A stretch of 64,000 bases of DNA from Affinundibacterium macrobrachii (GCF_014652415.1 NZ_BMYT01000002.1:372001-436000); one strand, 5' to 3'. Positions 35,054-45,248 are shown, counted from the stretch's first letter. Translations and numbers: made by a program. The notes: generated by a model from the sequence alone, not told the origin.

Positions 35054-36907
35054 TTAGCAAAGTTTTGCTTGCATTGCGCCACGTAAGGCGTTGCAGATGA
35101 TGATCTCATCTGCGCGTTTTAATTCATCAAGACTAAGCGAGCGTTCAATTGCTTGTAGTTTGGGATCTTCTAATAAGACACTGCGCATCACACCGGGTAA
35201 CACGCCATCATCTAGTGGTGGCGTGAACCACTGTGTACCAAGGCGCACGAATAAATTGCTGCGACCACCTTCGGTTATATGGCCGTTGGCATTGACGAAT
35301 AAGCTATCGAACGCGCCGAGTGATTCTGCTTGTTTCCAAGCGCGATCGTAAATTGCGCGGTGGCTACTTTTATGTGCCAGAAAAACAGTCGAAGTGGTAC
35401 AAGGCTCTGGGCTGATCATCAGTTTAACTGGCTCGGTGATCGGTGTTAGCTCCACATACTGTATGTGGATTTCACCATCAGGTTTAAGCGACAAACGTAG
35501 CCGATATGGCTTAGCAGCTTGTAGCTGTGAACAAGCTTGTTTAAGCGCATCTTGAAGCGCCGTTTTATCAAACACAAAAGCAAAATAATTTGCGGATTTT
35601 TCTAAGCGATTGAGATGACGTTCTAGATGCCGACAGCCATCCTCATACGTCGCATAAATTGTTTCGAACAAATGAAAATCTGGACGTAAACCGGTTAAGA
35701 ACTTAGCCTTCAACGCACATTCAGCAAACTCCTCGTGCGCTTTGCTATCAAATACGATACCTGCGCCTACCCCCATTACACCGGTGCGACAGCCATTCAC
35801 ATCTTCCGCTTGCAAAGCTAAAGTACGAATCGGCACAGACAAACAGAAGTCACCAATTTGCTCAGATGAGGCGGGCGGGTCAAACCAACCAATTGCCCCT
35901 GTATAGATACCCCGATCCTCGATTTCAATTTCACGAATGATTTCCATCGTTCGATGTTTCGGTGCGCCAGTGATCGAGCCGCATGGGAACAATGCTGACA
36001 TGATCGTGTCTAGTCTCAGATCATCACGTAAGCGTGCGCTGATTGTTGACGTCATTTGCAATACGCTGGTGAAGCGCTGCACCTCAAATAAGGCGGGAAC
36101 TTTGACTGAGCCTGTTTCTGCGATACGTCCTAAATCATTGCGTAATAGATCAACGATCATTAAATTTTCGGCACGGTTTTTAGGATCAAGACTGAGTTGT
36201 TCTGCAATCACGCGATCTTGTTCGTCATCACCGCTTGCGGCGGCGGTACCTTTCATCGGCTTCGCGATCAATTGTCCTTGTTGATGACGGATAAATAATT
36301 CAGGTGATAGTGACAAAATTGCGTCGCCATTCGGCAATGCGATAAACGCAGCAAAAGGTACCGGTTGTCGCAAGCGTAGAGCTCGATATAACGCGACGGC
36401 GGAACCGTAAGTTTCAAAGTGGAGTCGATAGGTGTAATTGACTTGATAGGTATCACCTGCCGCGATGTAAGCGCGAATTTTTTCGATGGCGTTCGTAAAT
36501 TCGTCTTGATCAACGTTTGCGCGAATCGCACGTATGCCCGCGACTTCTTGCGCAGATTGTTGTGCTAGCCAATCGCTGACTTGCTGTTTCGTCCAATGCT
36601 GACATTGACGAAAGATCAGTAATTGCGTTCCTGGATGAACAAATTTTTGTGGCGTGCGAGAGGAAATTGCATGTAATTGGGCACCCGTTTCATACGCCAA
36701 TACCGCCAGTACAAAGTATCCAGCATCCAGTGCCTGTTGCGCTTTTGTCCATAGTTGTGACCAATGATCGGCGTTGGGACATTCCACATGCTCGATTAAG
36801 TCGCTATAGAAACGGGAGTTCGCCTCATCGCTTTGCGCATCATCAAGTAGTGCGAAGCAGTGCTGAACTGAGTTGAGAATGCGGGTCGTTGTTGAAGAGC
36901 TGGACAC
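35054..36907 (-). CDS. pabB: fused aminodeoxychorismate synthase component I and 4-amino-4-deoxychorismate lyase (PabB-PabC)
   Basis: One 617-residue protein with two enzymes of folate synthesis. Residues 1 to about 400 are a chorismate-binding (PabB) domain, with E-T-G-A-Q-L-H, K-P-M-K-G-T-A-A, A-E-N-L-M-I-V-D-L-L-R-N-D-L-G-R and the C-G-S-I-T-G-A-P-K-H-R-T-M-E-I-I block. The last 200 are a class-IV aminotransferase (PabC) domain with F-E-T-I-Y-A-T-Y, L-E-R-H-L-N-R-L and T-E-G-G-R-S-N-L-F-V. It makes p-aminobenzoate, with the glutamine amidotransferase (PabA) encoded elsewhere. GTG start at 36907. Confidence 0.93.
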   Translation of the reverse strand: MSSSSTTTRILNSVQHCFALLDDAQSDEANSRFYSDLIEHVECPNADHWSQLWTKAQQALDAGYFVLAVLAYETGAQLHAISSRTPQKFVHPGTQLLIFRQCQHWTKQQVSDWLAQQSAQEVAGIRAIRANVDQDEFTNAIEKIRAYIAAGDTYQVNYTYRLHFETYGSAVALYRALRLRQPVPFAAFIALPNGDAILSLSPELFIRHQQGQLIAKPMKGTAAASGDDEQDRVIAEQLSLDPKNRAENLMIVDLLRNDLGRIAETGSVKVPALFEVQRFTSVLQMTSTISARLRDDLRLDTIMSALFPCGSITGAPKHRTMEIIREIEIEDRGIYTGAIGWFDPPASSEQIGDFCLSVPIRTLALQAEDVNGCRTGVMGVGAGIVFDSKAHEEFAECALKAKFLTGLRPDFHLFETIYATYEDGCRHLERHLNRLEKSANYFAFVFDKTALQDALKQACSQLQAAKPYRLRLSLKPDGEIHIQYVELTPITEPVKLMISPEPCTTSTVFLAHKSSHRAIYDRAWKQAESLGAFDSLFVNANGHITEGGRSNLFVRLGTQWFTPPLDDGVLPGVMRSVLLEDPKLQAIERSLSLDELKRADEIIICNALRGAMQAKLC

Positions 36908-37217
36908 AATATATACGCCTGAATCGAATGCACGTTAGTTTACCTGTAGATTGCTATTCTTGCAGCAGTGCCAGAATTTTTGATGGAATGTGAATAAAAG
37001 TAAAACTTGATGCGAATTAAAGAAAATAACTGCAACCAAATTGTGCCTGCTGCGTTAGCAGTGGAGAGTCGCTATAAGTCCGAATAAACGCGTTATAATG
37101 CGCGGACAAAGTGGCTCTATAAGCAGTCCTCAAGATGATAATTTGGTGGAGACTGCCAGCTACACATACAAAGTTTTACTTGGGTTGTCCTATTCATTCG
37201 CTCACTATACTAAAGCC
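36908..37217. promoter_or_regulatory. divergent intergenic region with a TATAAT box
   Basis: This 310-base region separates pabBC (minus) from the TPR-type gene (plus). TATAAT at 37094-37099 is a perfect -10 hexamer for the plus strand, and no matching -35 is seen 17 bases upstream. It would give a leader of about 110 bases, within which GCAGTC (about 37115-37120) and GACTGC can pair. No gene and no known riboswitch were recognised. Confidence 0.5.
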
Positions 37218-38468
37218 ATGATAAAAAAATCTCCTATCGCCTTGGCGGCACTCATTTTAGCCCTTGGAACTGCATCGGTTTCTGTACTTCCAGTGACTGC
37301 GCAAGCGCAAACTGCCGAAGAAAAAGCAAAGAAAGAAGTCATTCGTAGTGAATGGTCTAAGCCGTACACAGAAATTCAAAAGCTGATTGGTGAAAAACAA
37401 TACCAAGCTGCTTTAGAAAAAGTTGCGGCATTAGATGCCTCTGACAAGAAAACAGATTACGAAGTATTTTTCTTGCATCGTACACGCGCTGCAATTGCCT
37501 CTGGTATGGGCGATAACGTCGCCTTGGCGAAGAGTTTTGATGCAATGATCGGCAGTGAGTTTTTGCCACCAGCGGATAAGTTGCGTTTCATGGAAGGTAT
37601 GGCAGGAACTTTCTATAACTTGAAACAATATGCGGAATCACAAGTGTGGACTAAGCGCTATTTAGCTGCTAACCCAAGCAACACAATGATGCAAGATTTG
37701 ATGGTACAAAATTACTACTTAGCAGATGATTTTACGAACGCTTTAAAAGAAGTCAAAGCGCAAGTAGCGAGTGATGAACAGGCTGGTAAAGTACCAGACG
37801 AAAAACGTTTGCGTTTATTGCACGGTTCTGCAATGAAATTGAAAGACATCGATTCTTCAACGCAAGCTTTAGAGTTATTAGTGAAATATCATCCAACCAA
37901 AGAATATTGGGCGGATTTGATGTATCGTCTGATTAGTAAGCAAGGTTTTAGTGATCGTTTGCGTTTAGATTGGTATCGTTTGATGTTGGCAAATGAGAAC
38001 CTAGAAGACGATACGCAATATATGGAAATGGCAGAGATCGCCTTGTTGGCTGGTTTGCCATTAGAAGCAAAAAATATTGTCGACGCAGCCTACAAAGCAG
38101 GCTATTTCGGCAAAGGCAAAAATGCAGCTAAGCATAAGCCTTTGCAAGACAAAGCGAATAAACAAGCGGCTGATGATGCGAAAACCTTGGATGCTGGCGA
38201 AGCTGCAGCGAAAGCCACCAAGACTGGTTTAGCGATGACCAATATGGGCTATAACTTTGTCACTTACGGACAATATGAACGTGGTATCGCTTTGATCGAA
38301 GCTGGTTTAGCAAAAGGTGGTTTGAAATACCCAGAGGAAGCGAAGCTGCACTTAGGTATCGCTTATCACAAGGCGGGTAACAAAGCCAAAGCCGCTGAAG
38401 TGTTAAAAACGGTGCAAGGAAATGATGGTGCGGTCGAATTGGCTCGCTACTGGACTTACATGAAATAA
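37218..38468 (+). CDS. secreted protein with TPR-like repeats
   Basis: A 416-residue protein with a signal peptide (residues 1 to about 28, ending AQAQ) and a long helical body with TPR-like helix pairs (for example AYKAGYFGKGKNAAKH and YGQYERGIALIEAGLAKG). The body is rich in A, K and E. ATG 37218 gives the signal peptide at once, and an upstream frame to 37098 has no ribosome-binding site. No enzyme motif is seen. It may organise envelope proteins. A strong terminator lies 29 bases after the stop. Confidence 0.65.
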   Translation: MIKKSPIALAALILALGTASVSVLPVTAQAQTAEEKAKKEVIRSEWSKPYTEIQKLIGEKQYQAALEKVAALDASDKKTDYEVFFLHRTRAAIASGMGDNVALAKSFDAMIGSEFLPPADKLRFMEGMAGTFYNLKQYAESQVWTKRYLAANPSNTMMQDLMVQNYYLADDFTNALKEVKAQVASDEQAGKVPDEKRLRLLHGSAMKLKDIDSSTQALELLVKYHPTKEYWADLMYRLISKQGFSDRLRLDWYRLMLANENLEDDTQYMEMAEIALLAGLPLEAKNIVDAAYKAGYFGKGKNAAKHKPLQDKANKQAADDAKTLDAGEAAAKATKTGLAMTNMGYNFVTYGQYERGIALIEAGLAKGGLKYPEEAKLHLGIAYHKAGNKAKAAEVLKTVQGNDGAVELARYWTYMK

Positions 38469-38496
38469 GTGTGATTATTGTCTAGAAATTGCCTAG

Positions 38497-38535
38497 AAAA
38501 AAAGCAGTAAAGATTTCGTCTTTACTGCTTTTTTA
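38497..38535. terminator. bidirectional rho-independent terminator
   Basis: AAGCAGTAAAGA and TCTTTACTGCTT form an 11-12 bp stem with a short TTTCG loop, flanked by A-tracts on the left and T-tracts on the right. It can serve both the TPR-type gene and the opposing Lrp gene. Confidence 0.9.
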
Positions 38536-38581
38536 TTTGTGTTAACCCGTTATTTCGTGATTTTGCTGCGTGAACTTATTT

Positions 38582-39040
38582 CTATTTGATTGGTAAGGCA
38601 GTGGTGTTCTTTACTTCTTCCATCACTGCATAAGTATGTGTTTCGCGCACACCACTTAATTGAAGTAGTGATTTACCGAGGAAGTCGCGATAAGCATTCA
38701 TGTCTTTAACGCGTGCTTTGACTAGGTAATCGAATCCACCGGCAACCATGTGGCACTCTAAAACTTCGGGAATGGCTTGGACTCCGCGTTTAAATGCATC
38801 GAACACATCTGGTGTGGTGCGGTCTAATACCACTTCGATAAAAACCAAGAGCGCTACATCGAGTAAGTGTGGATTAAGTTGGGCGGTATAGCCTAGAATG
38901 TAGTTTGATTCTTGCAATTTGCGAACACGTTCCAAGCATGCTGCTGGGGACAAGTTAACGCGCGTAGCAAGTTCTACATTACTGATGCGGCCGTCATTCT
39001 GTAATTCGGCCAAGATTCTTTTACTGATTTTGTCTAGCAT
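38582..39040 (-). CDS. Lrp/AsnC family transcriptional regulator
   Basis: A 152-residue leucine-responsive-type regulator. The winged helix-turn-helix is at 1-60 (DKISKRILAELQNDGRISNVELA, then LSPAACLERVRKLQ), and the RAM ligand domain follows (EVLECHMVAGGFDYLVKARVKD). It stands back to back with putA, 173 bases away. This recalls proteobacteria where an Lrp-type protein (PutR) activates putA in response to proline, but that role is inference. The intergenic gap should hold both promoters and its operator. ATG 39040. Confidence 0.93.
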   Translation of the reverse strand: MLDKISKRILAELQNDGRISNVELATRVNLSPAACLERVRKLQESNYILGYTAQLNPHLLDVALLVFIEVVLDRTTPDVFDAFKRGVQAIPEVLECHMVAGGFDYLVKARVKDMNAYRDFLGKSLLQLSGVRETHTYAVMEEVKNTTALPIK

Positions 39041-39213
39041 AAGAAGGCATTGTTAGTAGTAGTTGAGTAATTATTACGTGTGATTTGAGGCTTGTTAATA
39101 ATATTTGGTGGAATTGTCGCACAAAATAGAATATTTCGATATACCTCAGAATTTCCAGAATTAATCCTCGCCAATGATCTATACAATTAAATCATATTTG
39201 CTTTTATAAATAA

Positions 39214-42200
39214 ATGATGAATCCTTCCATGAATCCAACCACAAGCAACATGCCTTTCCACGCCTTGCAGCAAGAATTGCTAGCAAATCCATCTGCATTA
39301 CGAGTCAAAATTACTGAAGCTTATCGTCGCGACGAAGCCGAGGCGGTTGCTTGGTTGTTAGAAAATTTGCAGGAAATACCCGCAGCAAAAAACAACATTC
39401 ATGAGCTCGCGAAGAAATTGGTTAGCTCTGTGCGCCAACAACGTACGCGCGCCTCTGGTGTGGATGCGCTGATGCATGAATTTTCTTTGTCATCGGAAGA
39501 GGGCGTGGCCTTGATGTGTTTGGCAGAAGCATTATTGCGGATTCCTGATGCGGCGACTAAAGATAGATTGATCGCTGACAAAATTAGTAAAGGCGATTGG
39601 CGCAAGCATTTAGGCGAATCGCCTTCCTTGTTTGTGAATGCGGCGACTTGGGGTTTGCTGGTCACAGGCAAATTGGTCAGCACCAATAGCGATCAAGGTT
39701 TGGGTTCGGCATTAACGCGTTTGATCGCAAAAGGCGGTGAGCCATTGATTCGTAAAGGCGTCGATTTGGCGATGCGTATGTTGGGCAACCAATTCGTCAC
39801 AGGTCAAACCATTGATGAAGCCTTAAAAAACAGCCAAGACAATGAAGCGCGCGGCTATCGTTATTCTTACGATATGTTGGGCGAAGCGGCATTGACTATG
39901 CACGACGCTGCGTTTTACTACAAAGCTTACGAAACCGCGATTCACGCGATTGGTAAAGCATCGAATGGTCGTGGCATCAAAGATGGCCCAGGTATTTCTG
40001 TCAAACTTTCGGCTTTACATCCACGTTATTCACGTGCGCAACGTGCGCGCACGATGGAAGAATTACTACCACTGTTGAAAAAACTCTTAGTTTTAGCGAA
40101 GCAGTACAACATTGGTTTGAACATCGATGCGGAAGAGACCGATCGCTTGGAATTGTCCTTAGATTTAATGGAAGCATTGGCTTTCGATAAAGACTTAGAC
40201 GGCTTTGAAGGCATAGGTTTCGTGGTACAAGCCTACCAAAAACGCTGTCCATTCGTGATTGATTATTTAATTGATTTAGCGCGTCGTAGTGGCCGTAAAT
40301 TTATGGTGCGTTTGGTCAAAGGTGCGTATTGGGATTCTGAAATCAAACGTGCGCAAGTCGATGGCATGCCAGGTTTCCCCGTCTATACACGTAAGGTTTA
40401 TACCGATGTGTCTTACCTGATGTGTGCGCAAAAATTGTTGGCGGTCACCGATGTGATTTACCCACAATTCGCAACGCATAATGCCTTAACTTTGTCGACG
40501 ATTTATAGCTGGGCGCAAGAAGCTAAAGTCACGGATTACGAATTCCAATGTCTGCACGGCATGGGCGAAACTTTGTACGATCAAGTGGTGGGCGCAGATA
40601 AGTTGAACAAGCCTTGCCGCATTTATGCACCAGTCGGTTCGCATCAAACTTTGTTGGCGTATTTGGTTCGTCGTTTGTTAGAAAACGGTGCAAACTCGTC
40701 CTTCGTGAATCAAATCGTCGACGAAAAGATCTCGATTGATTCTTTGATTGAAGATCCAATCAGCATTGCAAGCAAGCTCGCTGGAAAAATGCATAGTGGG
40801 ATTAATTTACCAGCGAATTTGTTTGGCAAAGAACGCCAAAATTCTGCGGGTATGGATTTCAGCAATGAACTGCAATTGCAAAAAATCAGCGCGCATTTCA
40901 GCGCATTCAGCCAGCAAGCCTTAACAGCAACGCCGCTATTGGCTGGCACGGTGTCAGCAACAAGCGCACGTCCAGTTCTGAATCCAGCTAACCATAGCGA
41001 CGTGGTTGGTCAAGTCATCGAAGCCGATGCCAATGATGTACAAACCGCCTTGGCAGCAGCACAAGCGTATGCAGCAGAATGGCAAAATCAAACGCCAGCG
41101 GCACGTGCCGCGTGCTTGAGTAAAGCGGGTGATTTGTTAGAAGCACAGACTTTAGATTTCATGGCTTTAGCGATTCGCGAAGCAGGTAAATCCTTACCGA
41201 ATGCTTTAGCCGAAGTGCGTGAAGCAGTCGATTTCTTGCGTTACTACGCAGCACAAGTTGAAAATCAGCCGCAAACGCAGGCATTGGGTCCGGTGGTCTG
41301 CATCAGCCCATGGAACTTCCCACTCGCGATTTTTATCGGCGAAGTCAGTGCCGCTTTGGCAGCAGGCAATGTGGTGTTAGCAAAGCCAGCGGAACAAACA
41401 CCTTTGATCGCCCATCGCGCGATTCAACTGATGCACGAAGCAGGCGTGCCAGCGGGTGCTTTGCAATTCTTACCAGGTACGGGCGAAGTCGTTGGTGCGC
41501 AATTGGTGGCAGATAGCCGCGTTAAAGGCGTGATTTTTACCGGCTCGACAGAAGTTGCGCAAATCATTAATCGTACTTTGGCAAAACGCTCGGTCGCAGA
41601 AGGCATCGATATTCCATTGATTGCTGAAACCGGTGGTCAAAATGCGATGATCGTCGATAGTAGTGCTTTGCCAGAACAAGTGGTGAATGATGTGTTGTCA
41701 TCGGCCTTTGACAGCGCGGGTCAGCGTTGTTCGGCTTTGCGTGTATTGTGCTTGCAAGAAGATATCGCCGATAAAACTTTGGAAATGTTGCGCGGTGCGA
41801 TGCAAGAATTGCGTGTCGGTATTCCTGATCGTTTGGCAACCGATATTGGTCCTGTGATTGATGCCGAAGCGCAAAAAAATCTGCAAAGTCATATCGACGC
41901 GATGCGTGGTAAAGCCAAATCGTTCTACAGTTTAGAGTTACCTGCAAGTTGCAGCAACGGTACCTTCGTGGCACCAACTGTGATGGAAATTAATTCCTTG
42001 TCTGAATTGACGAAAGAAGTGTTTGGTCCGGTCTTGCACGTTTTGCGCTACCACCGCGATCAATTGCCAGCCTTGGTGGACGCGATTAACGCGACCGGTT
42101 TTGGTTTAACTTTGGGCGTACATTCGCGCATCGATGAAACAATTGAATTCATCACCCAACGTGCGCATGTCGGCAATATTTATGTGAACCGCAATATCGT

Positions 42201-42873
42201 CGGTGCAGTGGTTGGTGTGCAGCCTTTCGGTGGCGAAGGTAAATCTGGCACGGGTCCTAAAGCAGGCGGTCCTTTGTATCTGAAGCGTTTGCAACATAAT
42301 CCGAACATGAGCTTCAGTGGCAATACGGTCTACGAGAAACAAGCGCCAGTTGCTTTGGATGCGTTCACCGTCTGGGCGAAAACCCATGGTCATGCCGATG
42401 TCGCTTTGTTGGCGGATCAATATGCACGTCAAAACCCTTACAAGATGACGATGTTGTTACCTGGCCCAACCGGTGAAACTAATACACTGGCATTTGCTTC
42501 ACGCGGTAGCGTGTTCTGTGCAGCGAGTGATGTCGCGACTTTGCTCAATCAAATCGCAGCGGTACTTGCCACAGGTAATACCGTCGTTTTGGAAGAAAAA
42601 ACCAAGGCTTTATTACCAGCTGATTTACCAAAATTGGTCAGTGATGCGATCAGCGTTGGTACTTCTGAGCACGTGCATTTTGCTTTGCTTGGCCGTGATA
42701 TTGCAGCCAATTACAAAGTCGTTTTAGCGCAGCAAACCGGTGCGATTGTTTGTATCGCAGAATGCGATGCGAAGACTGAATTGCCTTTATGGCGTTTAGT
42801 CGCAGAACGTGCTTTGTGTGTGAACACGACTGCGGCGGGTGGTAATGCGAGCTTGATGAGTTTGCAGAGCTAA
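39214..42873 (+). CDS. putA: bifunctional proline dehydrogenase / L-glutamate-5-semialdehyde dehydrogenase PutA
   Basis: A 1219-residue enzyme that oxidises proline to glutamate, the first step FAD-dependent and the second NAD-dependent. The proline dehydrogenase barrel covers about 200-510 (with S-V-K-L-S-A-L-H-P-R-Y, the D-A-E-E-T-D-R-L-E-L-S-L block and LVKGAYWDSE). The aldehyde dehydrogenase domain covers about 560-1010 (I-S-P-W-N-F-P-L-A-I-F, A-E-T-G-G-Q-N-A-M, catalytic Cys in S-A-G-Q-R-C-S-A-L-R). A C-terminal domain of about 200 residues follows. Compared with the 1320-residue E. coli type, the N-terminal ribbon-helix-helix DNA-binding domain is missing, consistent with control by the divergent Lrp-type protein. 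Confidence 0.96.
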   Translation: MMNPSMNPTTSNMPFHALQQELLANPSALRVKITEAYRRDEAEAVAWLLENLQEIPAAKNNIHELAKKLVSSVRQQRTRASGVDALMHEFSLSSEEGVALMCLAEALLRIPDAATKDRLIADKISKGDWRKHLGESPSLFVNAATWGLLVTGKLVSTNSDQGLGSALTRLIAKGGEPLIRKGVDLAMRMLGNQFVTGQTIDEALKNSQDNEARGYRYSYDMLGEAALTMHDAAFYYKAYETAIHAIGKASNGRGIKDGPGISVKLSALHPRYSRAQRARTMEELLPLLKKLLVLAKQYNIGLNIDAEETDRLELSLDLMEALAFDKDLDGFEGIGFVVQAYQKRCPFVIDYLIDLARRSGRKFMVRLVKGAYWDSEIKRAQVDGMPGFPVYTRKVYTDVSYLMCAQKLLAVTDVIYPQFATHNALTLSTIYSWAQEAKVTDYEFQCLHGMGETLYDQVVGADKLNKPCRIYAPVGSHQTLLAYLVRRLLENGANSSFVNQIVDEKISIDSLIEDPISIASKLAGKMHSGINLPANLFGKERQNSAGMDFSNELQLQKISAHFSAFSQQALTATPLLAGTVSATSARPVLNPANHSDVVGQVIEADANDVQTALAAAQAYAAEWQNQTPAARAACLSKAGDLLEAQTLDFMALAIREAGKSLPNALAEVREAVDFLRYYAAQVENQPQTQALGPVVCISPWNFPLAIFIGEVSAALAAGNVVLAKPAEQTPLIAHRAIQLMHEAGVPAGALQFLPGTGEVVGAQLVADSRVKGVIFTGSTEVAQIINRTLAKRSVAEGIDIPLIAETGGQNAMIVDSSALPEQVVNDVLSSAFDSAGQRCSALRVLCLQEDIADKTLEMLRGAMQELRVGIPDRLATDIGPVIDAEAQKNLQSHIDAMRGKAKSFYSLELPASCSNGTFVAPTVMEINSLSELTKEVFGPVLHVLRYHRDQLPALVDAINATGFGLTLGVHSRIDETIEFITQRAHVGNIYVNRNIVGAVVGVQPFGGEGKSGTGPKAGGPLYLKRLQHNPNMSFSGNTVYEKQAPVALDAFTVWAKTHGHADVALLADQYARQNPYKMTMLLPGPTGETNTLAFASRGSVFCAASDVATLLNQIAAVLATGNTVVLEEKTKALLPADLPKLVSDAISVGTSEHVHFALLGRDIAANYKVVLAQQTGAIVCIAECDAKTELPLWRLVAERALCVNTTAAGGNASLMSLQS

Positions 42874-42900
42874 ATTTCGAGTTGAGCCATAGGAAGCAAT

Positions 42901-43431
42901 GTGCTGGAAAGAGCTATCACGAAAAAAGAAGCGGTGAGTTTAGTAGTTATGCTTGAAGCAGGATTAATCAGTCATGAACACTATTTTTGCTGGGCTGACG
43001 AGAGAATCAGGTTAGAGGACGCGCCTGATTTTTGGCTGTTGGAACTTGCGGCAACGAAAGACCCAAAGACTGCCATTAGCCTTTTGAATTCATACGCTTA
43101 TTCCGAGCCATTTGAAGAATTTGCATCGGAAGAGTGTAATGACGAATTCGTTGCTGCAGAGTGGATTCGATATAAAAAAAGTGACATTTCGTGGGCTACG
43201 TTTCTTATCGAGTGTGGAGATTACACAGATGTTAATTGCGCGAGAGAAGATTGCGAGTACTTTTTTTACAAGCTAAACGATCTTGAAAGTTCGCAATTTT
43301 CAAAGTCATTGGAAGAAAAGCAAAGCGCAATTATTTTTAAGAGATTCTCAGATGTTATTCAGAGAGTTGAACATAAATATATTGAGTTTTTACCATATCT
43401 AAGAACATATCGTGAAACGTACATGGCTTAG
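42901..43431 (+). CDS. hypothetical protein
   Basis: A 176-residue acidic soluble protein starting at GTG 42901 with an AGGAAG motif before it. It opens with a helical segment (TKKEAVSLVVMLEAGLIS) and contains aromatic-rich acidic parts (YFCWADERIRLEDAPDFWLLELA). Overall it resembles the small acidic immunity-like proteins found singly between housekeeping genes, but no toxin is visible. Its GC content is lower than the flanking putA. It starts 27 bases after putA and is ended by a strong terminator. Confidence 0.5.
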   Translation: MLERAITKKEAVSLVVMLEAGLISHEHYFCWADERIRLEDAPDFWLLELAATKDPKTAISLLNSYAYSEPFEEFASEECNDEFVAAEWIRYKKSDISWATFLIECGDYTDVNCAREDCEYFFYKLNDLESSQFSKSLEEKQSAIIFKRFSDVIQRVEHKYIEFLPYLRTYRETYMA

Positions 43432-43517
43432 CAAAGTGTCGGAAGGGATAAATCTACGCTTTGCTTAGGTTTTCTCCTGAGTAAGAAATAAGATTCAAAA
43501 TTAGATTCTTTTGAATC

Positions 43518-43557
43518 GAAAAAAGCCGCAGCACTAATTTGGGCTGCGGCTTTTTTA
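43518..43557. terminator. bidirectional rho-independent terminator
   Basis: AAAAAAGCCGCAGC (43519-43532) and GCTGCGGCTTTTTT (43543-43556) form a 14-base inverted repeat with a 10-base loop, with an A-tract and a T-tract on the two sides. It separates the convergent genes ending at 43431 and 43602. Confidence 0.92.
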
Positions 43558-43601
43558 TGTCTACTGAATTTGAAATTAAAACGAAGACTGAATTTAGATT
43601 C

Positions 43602-45158
43602 CTATTTCAACAAACTAGGTGCAGGCAGAGCTGGTCGCGCTTGTTCAAACGCATAACCCATCTTCAATAAACTCGCATCGCTCCATGCTCCTGCAAAGAA
43701 AGACAAGCCAACTGGCAAACCTTTCACCAAGCCCATAGGCACCGTCAAATGTGGATAACCTGCAATGGCTGCCGGAGAACTTGCACTGCCAGTGATGGCA
43801 TCGCCCTTTTTATAATTGATATCCCAAGCTGGGCCCGTGGTTGGTGCGATCAAGGCGTCGAGTTGATGTTTTTTGAGCGCGGCATCGATACCTTCTGGGC
43901 CAGACAGTCGCTTTGCGCGCTCACTTGCTTCAAGATACGCCTTGTCGCTTAAGGGACCTTTGGCTTGCGCCTGCTGCATGATTTCTTGTCCAAAATGCGG
44001 CATCACTTGCTTCGCGTTTTTCTTATTAAATGCCATTACATCGGCCATGCTACGGGTACTTACGCTGGTTGGAGTAGTGGCGAGATAGGCATTTAAGTCG
44101 GCTTTAAAATCGTAGAGCAAGACGGTATATTCATCTTTGCCAGTCTTTTCCAGATGCGGAATTTCTACTTGATCAATGATGATGGCGCCTTGTGCTTTTA
44201 AGATCTCGACGCTGCGGTTAAATAGGGCCAAGGTTTGTTTGTCATAGCCTTGGACCAATTTGCTGACAATGCCGATGCGTTTGCCTTTGAGCGCTTGCGT
44301 GTCGAGACCTTGGGTGTAATCGGTTTTGTGTTGATCCGCATCTTTGGTTGCAGCATCGTTAGCATCGCTACCTGCAATCACATTCATCAATAGCGCGGTG
44401 TCGCGTACCGTTAAAGTCATAGGACCAGCGGTATCTTGGCTGTGTGAAAGCGGTACTACGCCGCTGCGACTCACCAAACCTAAAGTCGGTTTGAATCCGA
44501 CCAAACCATTCACTGCTGCTGGGCAGACGATGGAGCCATCAGTTTCAGTCCCGATTGCGGCGGGGATTAGGCGCGCTGCTACCGCCGCACCGGAGCCAGA
44601 GCTAGAACCGCAGGGTGTTTTATTTAGATTATAGGGATTGCGGGTTTGTCCGCCTGCGCTACTCCAACCGCTGGTGGATTTGGTCGAGCGGAAATTTGCC
44701 CATTCACTCAAATTGGTTTTGCCAGCCAGTACCGCACCCGCGGCGCGTAATTTAGCAACCAAGAAGGCGTCGCTGCTAGCGATGTTATTTGCCAATGCAA
44801 GTGAGCCAGCGGTAGTTGGCATGCCTTGAATCGCGATATTGTCTTTGACCATGATTGGCAAACCTTGTAACAGCAAACGTGGATTACGATTTTTGTCGGC
44901 TTGCTCAGCGTCTTGTTTGGCTTCGCTACGCACAGCACTGATAGCGCCCACGCGCGGATTGAGTTGTGCATGGCGGCCTTGGTATTGCTCTAAAACTTTG
45001 ACTGCTGTGGTTTTTCCAGATTGCAAGTCTTGTTTGATTTGATGCAAATCTTCATTACTTTGTGCATGAATTGCGCCACTTAGCGTGATGCAAGCAAGTG
45101 CAACGCTGAGTTGAATATTGAGTGCAAGTAGCCGTTGGCGAGTGAATTGTTGTTGCAT
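43602..45158 (-). CDS. secreted amidase, amidase-signature family
   Basis: A 518-residue amidase-signature enzyme with a signal peptide (residues 14 to about 32). The Ser-cisSer-Lys triad is visible: Lys105 in V-K-D-N, the G-S-S-S-G-S-G block (184-190) with the cis-Ser, and nucleophile Ser209 in E-T-D-G-S-I. The C-terminal part has G-P-A-W-D-I-N and P-H-L-T-V-P-M-G, as in GatA-like and 6-aminohexanoate-type hydrolases. The signal peptide implies a periplasmic substrate, which is not known. No transport gene is close. Confidence 0.9.
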   Translation of the reverse strand: MQQQFTRQRLLALNIQLSVALACITLSGAIHAQSNEDLHQIKQDLQSGKTTAVKVLEQYQGRHAQLNPRVGAISAVRSEAKQDAEQADKNRNPRLLLQGLPIMVKDNIAIQGMPTTAGSLALANNIASSDAFLVAKLRAAGAVLAGKTNLSEWANFRSTKSTSGWSSAGGQTRNPYNLNKTPCGSSSGSGAAVAARLIPAAIGTETDGSIVCPAAVNGLVGFKPTLGLVSRSGVVPLSHSQDTAGPMTLTVRDTALLMNVIAGSDANDAATKDADQHKTDYTQGLDTQALKGKRIGIVSKLVQGYDKQTLALFNRSVEILKAQGAIIIDQVEIPHLEKTGKDEYTVLLYDFKADLNAYLATTPTSVSTRSMADVMAFNKKNAKQVMPHFGQEIMQQAQAKGPLSDKAYLEASERAKRLSGPEGIDAALKKHQLDALIAPTTGPAWDINYKKGDAITGSASSPAAIAGYPHLTVPMGLVKGLPVGLSFFAGAWSDASLLKMGYAFEQARPALPAPSLLK

Positions 45159-45248
45159 GAAGTCTCCTATCTTTATTGTTGTTTAGTCAGTGTTGTTGAC
45201 GCAGTTTTTATAAATTGGTGGCTTTTGATTGGATGAGTGCAGGATGAT

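Noticed and set aside
41567-41977. 136-codon minus-strand frame within putA
   Set aside because: Antisense to the aldehyde dehydrogenase domain of putA, with no start signal and biased Arg/His content.
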